Source: Comamonadaceae bacterium CG_4_10_14_3_um_filter_60_75 | GTDB lineage: Bacteria > Pseudomonadota > Gammaproteobacteria > Burkholderiales > Burkholderiaceae_C | Assembly: GCA_002784245.1 (NCBI GenBank) | Contig: PFKL01000035.1 | Span: forward strand, 1-27,223 | Direction: 5' to 3' | DNA: 27,223 nt | In this document: positions 14,645 through 23,226 of the stretch, piece after piece | Layout of the letters: every line of letters starts with the position of its first letter | How positions within the stretch are numbered: the first letter of the stretch is position 1 | Notes under the pieces: model-generated | What the model was told of the DNA's origin: nothing | The model's database searches: none | Seen by the model: the letters and a program-made list of their open reading frames with translations, nothing else | Position numbers and translations under genes: made by a program

Positions 14645-15954
14645 CAGATCAACCACTTTCTCCACCCGCGGTGAAGCTCACCGCAGTCAAGGGCATGAAC
14701 GACGTTTTGCCGCCAGATTCCGCCATGGTGGAGTGGTTTGAAGCGACGGTGCGCAAATTGATGGCCCGTTACGCTTACCGCAATATCCGCACGCCGATTG
14801 TCGAACGCACGCCGCTGTTCATCCGGGGGCTGGGTGAGGTCACCGATATTGTTGAAAAAGAGATGTACTGCTTTGAGGATCGCCTCAATGGCGATCCGCT
14901 GACGCTGCGCCCTGAGGCCACCGCTGGCGTGGTGCGTGCCGCACTGGAACACAACCTGTTGTATGACGGTGGCAAGCGCCTGTATTACATGGGGCCGATG
15001 TTCAGACATGAGCGTCCGCAAAAAGGGCGTTATCGCCAGTTCGACCAGATTGGTGCCGAGGCGATCGGTTTTGGTGGCGCCGAAGTCGACGCCGAATTGA
15101 TTCTGATGGCATGGGCGCTATGGGCCGAGATTGGCCTGACCGATGTGCGTCTGGAGCTCAACAGTTTGGGCCAACCCACCGAGCGACTGGCGCACCGGCA
15201 GGCACTGATCGCCCACTTTGAACAGCATGCCGATGCGCTCGACGAAGACGCGCGCCGACGCCTGCATAGCAATCCGCTGCGCATTCTTGACAGCAAGAAT
15301 CCGCACATGCAGGCCATCGTTAATGCCGCTCCGAAGCTTCTCGATTTTCTGGGGGCGGAGTCGCTGGCGCATTTCGCGGCGCTACAGGCGATCCTGCAAG
15401 CCAACGGCGTGCCATTCACCGTCAATCCACGGCTGGTACGCGGCATGGACTACTACAACCTCAGCGTGTTTGAGTTTGTCACTGATCGCCTGGGTGCCCA
15501 GGGTACGGTCTGTGCGGGCGGACGCTACGACTACCTCTTTGAGCAACTGGGCGGCAAATCCTCACCGGCAGTTGGCTGGGCGCTCGGCGTGGATCGGGTG
15601 CTGGAACTGGTCAAAGCCAATCAGGCAGCCACGGTCACGCCACCATTGGACGCTTATGTCATCGTTACCGACAGTGTGGCGATGCCGCTGGTGCTTGCAA
15701 CGTTGCAGTCGCTGCGTGCCCAAGGCATCTCGGCGCAGATGCATGCCAGTGCCAACGGTGTCATGGCCAGCATGAAAAACCAGTTCAAGCGCGCTGACGC
15801 CAGCGGCGCCCGCTTTGCCCTGATTTTTGGTCCTGATGAAATGGCGGCCCAGCAGGTCACCATCAAGCCGCTGCGCGACGCCGCCGCATCGCAAACAACG
15901 CAACGCCTGGCCGATCTGTCAGCCTGGGCGCCAACCCTACAATCGCCGCTTTAG
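14641..15954 (+). CDS. hisS: Histidine–tRNA ligase
   Basis: Class II aminoacyl-tRNA synthetase that charges tRNA-His. It has 437 aa (E. coli 424). N-terminal AVKGMNDVLPPDS leads into motif 1. Motif 2 is at about 115–140 (YYMGPMFRHERPQKGRYRQF). The histidine-specific LVRGMDYYNLSVFEFVT includes catalytic Arg266. CAGGRYDYL follows, and motif 3 is GWALGVDRV at 312–320. The C-terminal anticodon-binding domain starts at about 335 (DAYVIVTDSVA). The ATG overlaps the ispG stop (ATGA). The same ispG–hisS–yfgM–bamB–der order is found in E. coli. It is distinct from the HisRS-like hisZ at 23260, which lacks the catalytic Arg. Confidence 0.98.
   Translation: MTDQPLSPPAVKLTAVKGMNDVLPPDSAMVEWFEATVRKLMARYAYRNIRTPIVERTPLFIRGLGEVTDIVEKEMYCFEDRLNGDPLTLRPEATAGVVRAALEHNLLYDGGKRLYYMGPMFRHERPQKGRYRQFDQIGAEAIGFGGAEVDAELILMAWALWAEIGLTDVRLELNSLGQPTERLAHRQALIAHFEQHADALDEDARRRLHSNPLRILDSKNPHMQAIVNAAPKLLDFLGAESLAHFAALQAILQANGVPFTVNPRLVRGMDYYNLSVFEFVTDRLGAQGTVCAGGRYDYLFEQLGGKSSPAVGWALGVDRVLELVKANQAATVTPPLDAYVIVTDSVAMPLVLATLQSLRAQGISAQMHASANGVMASMKNQFKRADASGARFALIFGPDEMAAQQVTIKPLRDAAASQTTQRLADLSAWAPTLQSPL
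15938..15943 (+). promoter_or_regulatory. Candidate −10 element before the yfgM-like gene
   Basis: TACAAT (five of six to consensus), in the context CCCTACAATCGCC, overlaps the last codons of hisS and ends 23 bp before the ATG at 15967. No convincing −35 is seen at 17 bp. It resembles elements before hflK and hisZ and may provide an internal promoter for the yfgM–bamB–der section. Confidence 0.35.
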
Positions 15955-15966
15955 CAGCAAACCCTT

Positions 15967-16617
15967 ATGGCAAACGCATTAGACCTTGAAGAACAAGAGC
16001 AGCTTGACCAGATCAAGCATTTCTGGAAACAGTACGGCAACGCCATCACCTGGGCGCTGATTGTCGTTTTGGGCACCTATGCCAGCTGGAATTTTTACCA
16101 ATACTGGCAACGTAGCCAGGCGACCCAGGCGGCGGCGTTGTTTGATGAAGTTGAGCGTGCATTGCAAGCCGGTGACGCCGCCAAAATAGACCGCGTTTTC
16201 GCCGAGATGAAAGACCGCTTTGGCCGCACCGCCTACGCAGCGCAATCTGGCCTGCTGGCAGCCAAACATGATGCGGGCGCGGGTAAGCTTGACGCCGCTC
16301 AAGCCACGCTGGCCTGGGTTGTTGAAAAATCTTCCGACCCGGGGTATCAGGCCGTCGCCAAACTGCGATTGGCCAGTTTGCAGATGGAGTCGAAAAACTT
16401 TGACGCGGCGTTGGCCAGTTTGGGTGGCGCTTTTCCAGCCGGTTTTGACGCCCTGGTGGCCGATCGCAAAGGCGACGTTTACGCGCTGCAAGGCAATAAG
16501 GCGCAGGCTATTGCTGAGTACCAGCAGGCTTTTAAGTTGTTCTCTCCAGCGACCGAATACCGTTCGCTGGTCGAAGTCAAACTCAGCGCCTTGGGTGCTG
16601 AAGCCACGGGAAAATAA
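15967..16617 (+). CDS. yfgM: YfgM-like tetratricopeptide membrane protein
   Basis: A 216-aa single-pass inner-membrane protein of the YfgM family. E. coli YfgM associates with SecYEG and the chaperone PpiD and influences envelope stress signalling. A short acidic cytoplasmic N-terminus (ALDLEEQEQLDQIKHFWKQYG) precedes a transmembrane helix at about 26–44 (AITWALIVVLGTYASWNFYQ). The remaining periplasmic part consists of TPR-like helices (AALFDEVERALQAGDAAKI, VAKLRLASLQMESKNFDAAL). The position between hisS and bamB matches E. coli exactly, which strengthens the assignment. No strong ribosome-binding site precedes the ATG, and the next gene starts 3 bp after the stop. Function is inferred from family and synteny. 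Confidence 0.9.
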   Translation: MANALDLEEQEQLDQIKHFWKQYGNAITWALIVVLGTYASWNFYQYWQRSQATQAAALFDEVERALQAGDAAKIDRVFAEMKDRFGRTAYAAQSGLLAAKHDAGAGKLDAAQATLAWVVEKSSDPGYQAVAKLRLASLQMESKNFDAALASLGGAFPAGFDALVADRKGDVYALQGNKAQAIAEYQQAFKLFSPATEYRSLVEVKLSALGAEATGK

Positions 16618-16620
16618 CAC

Positions 16621-17760
16621 ATGACGACCTTGACTGACTTCGCACATTGGATCAGGGCTGCTGTCGGCGGCTTGACGCTTGGTCTGTTGGCCGCCTGCTC
16701 CAGCCAACCCAATGCACCGCAACCCGCTCCTTTGGGTCCTGATCCGGCTTTGCTGGGTGTTCGTCAGGTTTGGTCGGCTCAGGTGGGAGCGGTCAATTTT
16801 CCGATGACGCTGGCGGTCAACGGAAACACCGTTTTTGTCGGTGATGACGCCGGTAATCTCAGCGCGCGAGACGCATCCAGTGGCGCAGCCCTGTGGCAGA
16901 CGGCTGTTGGTGCGCCGATCGGTGCTGGTGTGGGCAGCGACGGACGCCTGACCTCCGTGGTGACGCGTGGCAACGATTTGGTGACCCTTGCGGGGGGGCA
17001 AGAGCTTTGGCGCACACGGCTACCGGCGCAAGTTCTGACCGCGCCGCTGGTGGCGGGTGCGCGCGTGTTTGTGTTGGCGGGTGATCGCAGTGTTACTGCT
17101 TTTGACGGACAAACCGGTCGCAAGCTGTGGTCTGATCTACATCCGGGTGACGCGCTGGTCTTGCGTCAGTCGGGTGTTTTGACTGCTGTTAACAATACGC
17201 TGGTGGTTGGCTTGGCCGGCCGCTTGGTTGGGCTGGATCCGGGCAACGGCCAGACGCTATGGGCAGTCACCCTTGCCAGCCCCCGGGGTACCAATGACGT
17301 GGAACGCATGGTTGACCTTGTCAGTGGTCTGGGGCGTAACGGCAGCGTGGTTTGTGCCAGGGCGTTTCAGGCAGCGGTGGGTTGTGTCGACGCCGCGCAG
17401 GGAAGCGCACTCTGGCGTCAGGCCGCCACGGGTGTGGCGGGTTTGCACAGCGATGATGAAAAGGTTTTTGGGGTCGAAAGCGACGGCAGGGTCATGGCCT
17501 GGAAGATGTCAGATGGTCAGGTTGCCTGGACATCGGACGCGCTGCGCTACCGTCAGCTCAGTACCCCGCTGGTGTTGGGTCGGTCGGTCGTTTTAGGTGA
17601 TGAATTCGGTCAATTGCATTTTCTCTCGCGGCGCGACGGTGCGGTATTGAAGCGGCTGACCACCGATGGATCTGCGGTGGCTGCTGCGCCAGTTGTTGCA
17701 GGCAATACCCTTGTAGTGGTGACACGCAAGGGTGGCATGTTTGGCTTTCAGCCTGAATGA
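16621..17760 (+). CDS. bamB: Outer membrane assembly lipoprotein BamB
   Basis: Lipoprotein subunit of the BAM outer-membrane protein insertion complex, with an eight-bladed beta-propeller that binds BamA POTRA domains. It has 379 aa (E. coli 392). The lipoprotein signal ends VGGLTLGLLAACSS, with lipidated Cys26. Repeated PQQ-like blades are visible, for example TVFVGDDAGNLSARDASSGA, RVFVLAGDRSVTAFDGQTGR, LVGLDPGNGQTLWAV and GDEFGQLHFLSRRDG, each with the ALW/KLW/TLW tail typical of the repeat. It starts 3 bp after the yfgM-like gene and precedes der by 28 bp, the same order as in E. coli. Its functional partner bamD is encoded on the opposite strand about 9.5 kb away. Confidence 0.95.
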   Translation: MTTLTDFAHWIRAAVGGLTLGLLAACSSQPNAPQPAPLGPDPALLGVRQVWSAQVGAVNFPMTLAVNGNTVFVGDDAGNLSARDASSGAALWQTAVGAPIGAGVGSDGRLTSVVTRGNDLVTLAGGQELWRTRLPAQVLTAPLVAGARVFVLAGDRSVTAFDGQTGRKLWSDLHPGDALVLRQSGVLTAVNNTLVVGLAGRLVGLDPGNGQTLWAVTLASPRGTNDVERMVDLVSGLGRNGSVVCARAFQAAVGCVDAAQGSALWRQAATGVAGLHSDDEKVFGVESDGRVMAWKMSDGQVAWTSDALRYRQLSTPLVLGRSVVLGDEFGQLHFLSRRDGAVLKRLTTDGSAVAAAPVVAGNTLVVVTRKGGMFGFQPE

Positions 17761-17788
17761 GCCGCCCTAAAAGCGCCAGATCAACACC

Positions 17789-19120
17789 ATGACAAAACCA
17801 GTTATTGCCTTGGTTGGGCGTCCAAATGTGGGCAAGTCCACGCTGTTCAATCGTTTGACCAAGTCGCGCGATGCCATCGTCGCCGACTACGCTGGTCTGA
17901 CCCGCGATCGTCATTACGGCAATGGCAAGCAAGGGGGCCATGAATACATCGTGATCGATACCGGTGGGTTCGAGCCCGAAGCCTCTGCTGGCATCTACAA
18001 GGAAATGGCCAAGCAGACTTGCCAGGCGGTAGCAGAGGCTGATGTGGTGGTCTTCGTTGTCGACGCGCGTGAAGGTGTCAGCGCGCAGGATCACGACATC
18101 GCCAACTACCTGCGCCGCCTGGGTAAGCCGTGTGTGCTGGTAGCCAACAAGGCCGAAGGCATGGTCGACGGGACCCATTTGGCCGAGTTTTACGAGTTGG
18201 GCCTGGGCGAGGTTCACCCGGTCTCTGCCGCCCATGGGCAGGGCATTCTTTCATTGCTGGATTTGGCGCTCAAGCCGCTCAACCTAGAGACCGCAGAAGA
18301 AGACGAACCAGCGGAACCAGGCGTCATTAAGCTCGCTGTGGCGGGTCGTCCCAATGTCGGCAAGTCCACGCTGATCAACGTCTGGCTGGGTGAAGAGCGG
18401 TTGGTTGCGTTTGACTTGCCGGGCACGACGCGCGACGCGATTTCGGTCCCGTTCGAGCGCAACGGGCAAAAGTTTGAATTGATTGATACCGCCGGTTTGC
18501 GTCGGCGCGGCAAGGTGTTCGAAGCCATCGAAAAATTTTCAGTGGTCAAGACCTTGCAGGCCATCGAATCGGCCAATGTGGTGCTGCTGCTGATCGATGC
18601 GACCCAGGGTGTCACGGATCAGGACGCGCACATTGCCGGCTACATTCTTGAAAACGGTCGTGCAGTGGTGCTGGCCATCAATAAATGGGACGCGGTGGAC
18701 GACTACCAGCGCGAGTTGGTCAAACGCTCGATTGAAACGCGATTGGCCTTCTTGAAATTTGCCAATATGCATCTGATCTCGGCGCAAAAGCGCCAGGGCC
18801 TGGGCCCACTGTGGGCCTCGATTGCACAGGCTTACCGGGCAGCCAACTGCAAGATGTCAACACCGGTATTGACGCGCTTGCTGCTGGAGTCGGTGCAGTT
18901 TCAAAGCCCCAAGCGATCGGGCATGTACCGGCCCAAAATGCGTTATGCGCATCAAGGAGGTATGAATCCGCCGGTGATCGTTATTCACGGTAATTCACTC
19001 GACCATGTGACCGAAGTCTATAAGCGTTACCTGGAAGGGCGCTTCCGCAAGGAATTTGATCTGGTAGGTACGCCGCTGCGCATCGAGATGAAAACATCGA
19101 CCAATCCGTATGCCGAGTAG
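17789..19120 (+). CDS. der: Ribosome-assembly GTPase Der (EngA)
   Basis: Essential double GTPase needed for maturation of the 50S ribosomal subunit. It has 443 aa. The first G domain starts at Lys3: G1 GRPNVGKS at 10–17, G3 DTGG at 57–60 and G4 NKAE at 120–123. The second G domain has G1 GRPNVGKS at 186–193, G2 PGTTRD at 211–216, G3 DTAG at 233–236 and G4 NKWD at 298–301. The acidic linker EEDEPAEP separates them. The C-terminal KH-like domain (about 355–443) includes PKMRYAHQGGMNPPVIVIHG and YLEGRFRKEFDLVGTPLRIE. It ends the long plus-strand cluster that begins at ndk/rlmN. A 131-bp gap then precedes hfq. Confidence 0.98.
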   Translation: MTKPVIALVGRPNVGKSTLFNRLTKSRDAIVADYAGLTRDRHYGNGKQGGHEYIVIDTGGFEPEASAGIYKEMAKQTCQAVAEADVVVFVVDAREGVSAQDHDIANYLRRLGKPCVLVANKAEGMVDGTHLAEFYELGLGEVHPVSAAHGQGILSLLDLALKPLNLETAEEDEPAEPGVIKLAVAGRPNVGKSTLINVWLGEERLVAFDLPGTTRDAISVPFERNGQKFELIDTAGLRRRGKVFEAIEKFSVVKTLQAIESANVVLLLIDATQGVTDQDAHIAGYILENGRAVVLAINKWDAVDDYQRELVKRSIETRLAFLKFANMHLISAQKRQGLGPLWASIAQAYRAANCKMSTPVLTRLLLESVQFQSPKRSGMYRPKMRYAHQGGMNPPVIVIHGNSLDHVTEVYKRYLEGRFRKEFDLVGTPLRIEMKTSTNPYAE

Positions 19121-19251
19121 CGCGCTGTTTTGCGGCTTGCGCGATCATTAACCAAAAAAAATAGCGGTCATTTGGCTTTGGTGCAGTCAAACTGAGCGAT
19201 GACTGTGTTATCGTTCTGGCCTTCTTCAATTATCCGAACACGGAGAATATC

Positions 19252-19500
19252 GTGAACAACAAAGGCCAACTCCTCCAAGATCCGTTTCTCAATACTTTGC
19301 GCCGGGAACATATTCCTGTGTCAATCTATTTGGTCAACGGCATCAAACTTCAAGGCCAGATTGAGTCGTTTGACCAGTACGTCGTTTTGCTTCGCAACAC
19401 GGTAACCCAAATGGTCTACAAGCACGCCATTTCGACCATCGTACCGGGACGTGCCGTCAATTTTTCAGTGACTGAGGGTGAACAGCCTGCCAGTGCCTAA
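19252..19500 (+). CDS. hfq: RNA chaperone Hfq
   Basis: Sm-like hexameric RNA chaperone that helps small RNAs pair with mRNAs. It has 82 aa. The Sm1 motif runs about 8–45 (LLQDPFLNTLRREHIPVSIY, VNGIKLQGQIESFDQYVVLL). The Sm2 motif contains the conserved YKHAIST at 56–62. The C-terminal tail is short (about 16 residues after VPGRAVNFS), as usual in Betaproteobacteria compared with the longer E. coli tail. The start is GTG at 19252 with a GGAGAA site six bases upstream. The 131-bp upstream gap has room for its own promoter, but I see no clear −35/−10 pair. The end overlaps the likely hflX start. The hfq–hflX–hflK–hflC order is widely conserved. Confidence 0.98.
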   Translation: MNNKGQLLQDPFLNTLRREHIPVSIYLVNGIKLQGQIESFDQYVVLLRNTVTQMVYKHAISTIVPGRAVNFSVTEGEQPASA

Positions 19501-20620
19501 CCAAGACGGTGCACCCACCTTGCTGGTGGGTGTGGATTTCGGACTCCCCAATTTTGACGCTGAGCTCGAAGAACTCGGTCTGCTGGCGCAGACAGCGGGT
19601 TTAAGGCCGGTTGCCCGGGTGACCTGCAAACGGCGCGTGCCCGACGCCGCGTTGTTCGTTGGCAGTGGCAAGGCAGATGAGATCAAGCTGTTGGCGACCC
19701 AGATGGGTGCGCAAGAGATATTGTTTGATCAGAGTCTGAGTCCTGGTCAACAGCGTAATCTGGAGCATCACCTCGAACTTCCGGTCAACGACCGTACTTT
19801 TCTGATCCTTGAAATATTTGGTCAACGCGCGCGTAGTCACGAAGGCAAGTTGCAAGTGGAACTGGCACGATTGCAATACCTCAGCACCCGCCTGGTGCGG
19901 CGCTGGTCACACTTGGAGCGACAAAGCGGTGGCATCGGCATGCGCGGCGGTCCGGGTGAAACCCAGATCGAGCTGGATCGCCGCATGATCGGCGACAACA
20001 TCAAGCGTATCAAGGAACGTCTGGTCAAAGTCAAGCGTCAGCGCAGCACCCAGCGCCGCCAGCGTGCGCGCCGTGACGCGTTTGCCATCTCGCTGGTCGG
20101 TTACACCAACGCTGGCAAATCGACACTGTTCAACGGTCTGGTCAAGGCGCGTGCCTACGCCGCAGACCAACTCTTCGCCACGCTGGACACCACCACGCGG
20201 CAACTCTATTTGGGTGAAATCGGACGTCTGGTGTCGTTGTCAGACACGGTGGGTTTCATCCGTGATTTGCCGCACGGACTGGTTGACGCTTTTCAAGCCA
20301 CCTTGCAAGAGGCGGTGGACGCCGATTTGTTGCTGCATGTGGTGGACTATGCCAGTGCGAATTACCTGGAGCAAATCACCGAGGTGCAGCGTGTGCTGAT
20401 CGAGATCGGTGCCAGCGACATTCCCCAAGTGCTGGTGTTCAATAAACTCGATCGCGTCAGCCCAGCGTCTTTGCCCCAGGTGGCGTATGACAACTACGAG
20501 CTCGATGGCGTGCTGATTCCGCGCGTTTTCATCAGTGCCCAACAAGGCGTGGGGCTGGAGTCCTTGCGACAATTGCTCGCCGAAAAGGCTCTGGCTGCAA
20601 GGCCGGCCACGGCCGACTAA
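19478..20620 (+). CDS. hflX: Ribosome-rescue GTPase HflX
   Basis: GTPase of the Obg-HflX group that splits stalled ribosomes under stress. It has 380 aa from the chosen start. The N-terminal HflX domain (about 14–200) contains LFVGSGKADEIK, LFDQSLSPGQQRNLE, FGQRARSHEGKLQVELA and the glycine-rich GGIGMRGGPGETQIELDRR, then a basic helical linker. The G domain has G1 GYTNAGKS at 208–215, G2 threonines in LDTTTRQ, G3 DTVGF at 256–260 and G4 NKLD. The GTG at 19478 overlaps hfq by 23 nt; a second in-frame GTG at 19493 would give a protein five residues shorter with an 8-nt overlap. The sequence MNSLPVP at the first start resembles relatives that I recall. Translation coupling to hfq is likely either way. 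Confidence 0.95.
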   Translation: MNSLPVPNQDGAPTLLVGVDFGLPNFDAELEELGLLAQTAGLRPVARVTCKRRVPDAALFVGSGKADEIKLLATQMGAQEILFDQSLSPGQQRNLEHHLELPVNDRTFLILEIFGQRARSHEGKLQVELARLQYLSTRLVRRWSHLERQSGGIGMRGGPGETQIELDRRMIGDNIKRIKERLVKVKRQRSTQRRQRARRDAFAISLVGYTNAGKSTLFNGLVKARAYAADQLFATLDTTTRQLYLGEIGRLVSLSDTVGFIRDLPHGLVDAFQATLQEAVDADLLLHVVDYASANYLEQITEVQRVLIEIGASDIPQVLVFNKLDRVSPASLPQVAYDNYELDGVLIPRVFISAQQGVGLESLRQLLAEKALAARPATAD

Positions 20621-20655
20621 TCCCCTCCAAACCATGAGGCTGGCGCCTGATTCGG

Positions 20656-20661
20656 CACAAT
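20656..20661 (+). promoter_or_regulatory. Candidate −10 element before hflK
   Basis: CACAAT (four of six to consensus), in TTCGGCACAATCTCC, lies in the 73-bp hflX–hflK gap and ends 32 bp before the hflK ATG. No good −35 is present at 16–18 bp. It is listed because the same type of hexamer occurs at similar distances before the yfgM-like gene and hisZ. Confidence 0.3.
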
Positions 20662-20693
20662 CTCCCCTTACCAGATAGACAAGAGCTGCTGCG

Positions 20694-22100
20694 ATGAAAT
20701 TTCAACGACCGACTTTAAGCATGGCACTTTTTCCGCAACGCTTCAGGGGAATGTTCAATCTCAACGACCCGCGCTGGGGTCGGGGCGACGACAAGCCCGC
20801 TGACGACGCCACTGGTAGCGCCGAGCCGCCACCGACCGGCGAGCCCGAAACGCCACCACGCAGCAACGACGATCGCAGGCCCAAAGGTGGTGCCAACCAG
20901 GGCCCGCCTGATCTGGATGAACTGTGGCGCGATTTCAACCGCAAGCTTGGCGGTCTGTTTGGCAACGCTCGCCCGGGCGGATCGCGGCGCCCGAACAGCA
21001 ACAACGCCAGCGGTGGTGGTGGCGGTGGACCCTTGGGCGGTTTTCAGCCCGACATGAAAAACGCCGGCATTGGTGCCGGGCTGATTCTGGGGGTGGTGCT
21101 GCTGATCTGGCTGGGCACCGGCTTCTTCATTGTGCAGGAAGGTCAGCAGGCAGTCATTACCCAGTTTGGCAAATACAACGCCACCGTGGGTGCGGGTTTC
21201 AACTGGCGTCTGCCGTACCCGATCCAGCGCCACGAACTGGTGTTTGTGACGCAGATCCGTTCGGTCGATGTGGGCCGCGACGTCATCATCAAGGCCACGG
21301 GACTGCGTGAATCGGCCATGCTGACTGAAGACGAAAACATCGTCGAAATCAAATTCGCCGTGCAGTACCGATTGAACGACGCGCGTGCTTTCCTCTTTGA
21401 GAGCCGCAACCCGACCGATGCGGTGGTGCAAGCCGCCGAGACCTCGGTGCGTGAGGTCGTTGGCAAGATGCGCATGGACAGTGCCTTGTCCGATGAGCGT
21501 GACCAGATCGCGCCACGGGTGCGCGCCTTGATGCAAAAAATTCTCGATCGGTACAAGGTTGGTATTGAGGTTGTCGGTATCAACCTGCAGCAGGGTGGCG
21601 TGCGCCCGCCCGAACAGGTGCAAGCCGCTTTTGACGACGTGCTCAAGGCAGGTCAGGAGCGTGAACGCGCGAAAAACGAAGCACAGGCCTATGCCAACGA
21701 CGTGGTGCCAAGGGCCGTGGGTGCCGCTTCGCGCTTGAAGGAAGAGGCCGACGCTTACAAGGCGCGCATCGTGGCGCAGGCCCAAGGTGACTCGCAGCGC
21801 TTCAAATCGGTGCTAGCCGAATACCAGCGTGCGCCGCAGGTCACCCGCGACCGCATGTACATCGACGCCATGCAACAGATCTACAGCAACGTGACCAAGG
21901 TCATGATTGATTCCAAACAGGGATCAAACCTGCTGTACCTGCCGCTGGACAAGCTCATGCAAACGACGGGGCAGATTGCACAAGACGTTGCGGCAACGTC
22001 AAGCAATGCGACAACACTGGTGCCGCCGCCGATGGTTGATCCCACTGCTGATGCCCGAGCCCGCGACGCTGTGCGCGCCCGTTCCCGCGAAACACGCTAG
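20694..22100 (+). CDS. hflK: FtsH protease modulator HflK
   Basis: SPFH/prohibitin-type inner-membrane protein that forms a large assembly with HflC around FtsH and modulates its proteolysis. It has 468 aa (E. coli 419). The cytoplasmic N-terminus is long and Pro/Gly-rich (DKPADDATGSAEPPPTGEPE, later SGGGGGGPLGG) and contains the family motif GPPDLDELWRDFNRKLGGLF at 70–89. One transmembrane helix lies at about 126–147 (GIGAGLILGVVLLIWLGTGF). The SPFH domain follows (QEGQQAVITQFGKY onward), with a coiled-coil region EERERAKNEAQAYAN-like from about 320 (here QERERAKNEAQAYANDVVPR). ATG at 20694 has only a weak ribosome-binding sequence; internal ATGs at 20721 and 20751 are alternatives. hflC follows 9 bp downstream. 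Confidence 0.95.
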   Translation: MKFQRPTLSMALFPQRFRGMFNLNDPRWGRGDDKPADDATGSAEPPPTGEPETPPRSNDDRRPKGGANQGPPDLDELWRDFNRKLGGLFGNARPGGSRRPNSNNASGGGGGGPLGGFQPDMKNAGIGAGLILGVVLLIWLGTGFFIVQEGQQAVITQFGKYNATVGAGFNWRLPYPIQRHELVFVTQIRSVDVGRDVIIKATGLRESAMLTEDENIVEIKFAVQYRLNDARAFLFESRNPTDAVVQAAETSVREVVGKMRMDSALSDERDQIAPRVRALMQKILDRYKVGIEVVGINLQQGGVRPPEQVQAAFDDVLKAGQERERAKNEAQAYANDVVPRAVGAASRLKEEADAYKARIVAQAQGDSQRFKSVLAEYQRAPQVTRDRMYIDAMQQIYSNVTKVMIDSKQGSNLLYLPLDKLMQTTGQIAQDVAATSSNATTLVPPPMVDPTADARARDAVRARSRETR

Positions 22101-22109
22101 GAGCCCCTC

Positions 22110-23000
22110 ATGAATCGCTTAGGTTTTATTTTTTCTAGCTTGCTGGTTCTGCTTGCCCTGGCCAGTTCGACTCTGTTTGTCGTCGATCAGCGGCAGTTTG
22201 GTGTGGTGTTCGCGCTCGGACAAATCAAGGAAGTGATCACCGAGCCCGGCTTGAACTTCAAGTTGCCGCCACCGTTTCAGAATGTCTCTTACATTGACAA
22301 GCGCCTGCTCACGCTCGACAGCACCGATAACGAACCGGTTCTCACTGCCGAGAAGCAACGCGTGGTAATTGACTGGTACGTGCGCTGGCGCATTTCCGAA
22401 CCCACAGAGTACATCCGCAACGTTGGCACCAACGAGGCCGCCGGCGCGAGTCAGCTCAACCGCGTGGTGCGCAACGCCTTCCAGGAAGAAATCAACAAAC
22501 GTACCGTCAAGGAACTGCTGTCGCTCAAACGTGAAGCGCTGATGGACGACGTCAAGTCGGAAGTGCTGAGCCAGGTGCGCGGCGCCAAACCCTGGGGTGT
22601 GGACGTGATTGACGTGCGCATCACCCGGGTGGATTATGTGGACGCCATCACCGAGTCGGTGTATCGACGTATGGAAGCCGAGCGCAAACGCGTCGCCAAT
22701 GAGCTGCGCTCCACCGGTGCCGCTGAGGGTGAAAAGATTCGTGCTGACGCCGACCGCCAGCGTGAGGTGACCATCGCCAACGCCTACCGAGATGCGCAAA
22801 AGATCAAAGGCGAGGGCGACGCCCAGGCGGCCCGCACCTATTCGGAAGCCTTTGGCCGTGACCCGCAATTTGCCCAGTTCTACCGCAGTCTCGACGCCTA
22901 CAAGGCGACCTTCTCCAAGAAAAGCGACGTCATGGTGCTCGACCCCGCCAGCTCGGACTTCTTCAAGACGCTGCGCGGCAACATGCCTGCAAAAAAATAA
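22110..23000 (+). CDS. hflC: FtsH protease modulator HflC
   Basis: Partner of HflK in the FtsH-modulating SPFH assembly of the inner membrane. It has 296 aa (E. coli 334). An N-terminal transmembrane anchor is at about 5–25 (GFIFSSLLVLLALASSTLFV). The SPFH domain starts VVDQRQFGVVFALGQIKEVI, followed by EPGLNFKLPPPFQNVSYIDK. A charged coiled-coil comes next (ESVYRRMEAERKRVANELRS, ATGAAEGEKIRADADRQ-like). The C-terminal FGRDPQFAQFYRSLDAY and SDFFKTLRG are HflC hallmarks. A clear GGAG site lies 9 bp before the ATG, in the 9-bp gap after hflK. The DUF2065 gene starts 2 bp after its stop. Confidence 0.96.
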   Translation: MNRLGFIFSSLLVLLALASSTLFVVDQRQFGVVFALGQIKEVITEPGLNFKLPPPFQNVSYIDKRLLTLDSTDNEPVLTAEKQRVVIDWYVRWRISEPTEYIRNVGTNEAAGASQLNRVVRNAFQEEINKRTVKELLSLKREALMDDVKSEVLSQVRGAKPWGVDVIDVRITRVDYVDAITESVYRRMEAERKRVANELRSTGAAEGEKIRADADRQREVTIANAYRDAQKIKGEGDAQAARTYSEAFGRDPQFAQFYRSLDAYKATFSKKSDVMVLDPASSDFFKTLRGNMPAKK

Positions 23001-23002
23001 GT

Positions 23003-23203
23003 ATGGAGTCGGGTCTGGACAGCAACACCTTCTGGTTGGCGATGGCACTGGTGTTGTTGGTCGAGGGCTTCATGCCTTTTGTCTCGCCAGCCACCTGGCG
23101 TAAAACCTTTGAACAGATCTTGCGCCTGGGTAATGGCCAGTTGCGTTTCTTCGGGCTGTGCAGCCTGTTGCTGGGTTTGTTGCTGATTTGGTGGCTGGGC
23201 TGA
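23003..23203 (+). CDS. DUF2065 (YjeT-type) small membrane protein
   Basis: A 66-aa integral membrane protein of the DUF2065 family. Two hydrophobic helices are visible, at about 9–27 (FWLAMALVLLVEGFMPFVS) and 47–65 (LRFFGLCSLLLGLLLIWWL), joined by a short polar loop with the family-typical PATWRKTFEQI. The ATG is 2 bp after the hflC stop, so it is co-transcribed and probably co-translated with hflKC. E. coli yjeT occupies the same place after hflC. No biochemical function is established; the constant linkage suggests some relation to the HflKC–FtsH assembly, which is inference. Confidence 0.92.
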   Translation: MESGLDSNTFWLAMALVLLVEGFMPFVSPATWRKTFEQILRLGNGQLRFFGLCSLLLGLLLIWWLG

Positions 23204-23226
23204 GTCAAACCGCTGTTTTCGCCCGG

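Noticed and set aside
15979..17001. Antisense reading frame (340 codons) across the yfgM-like gene and bamB
   Set aside because: It spans two real genes and their junction and shows no recognisable motif.
19121..19143. CGCGC/GCGCG inverted repeat just after der as a terminator
   Set aside because: The loop is 13 nt and no T-run follows; the later A-run (19154–19161) is on the wrong strand for der.
20715..21785. Antisense reading frame (356 codons) opposite hflK
   Set aside because: Shadow of hflK; low-complexity product without features. The same applies to the 309-codon frame at 22119–23048 opposite hflC.
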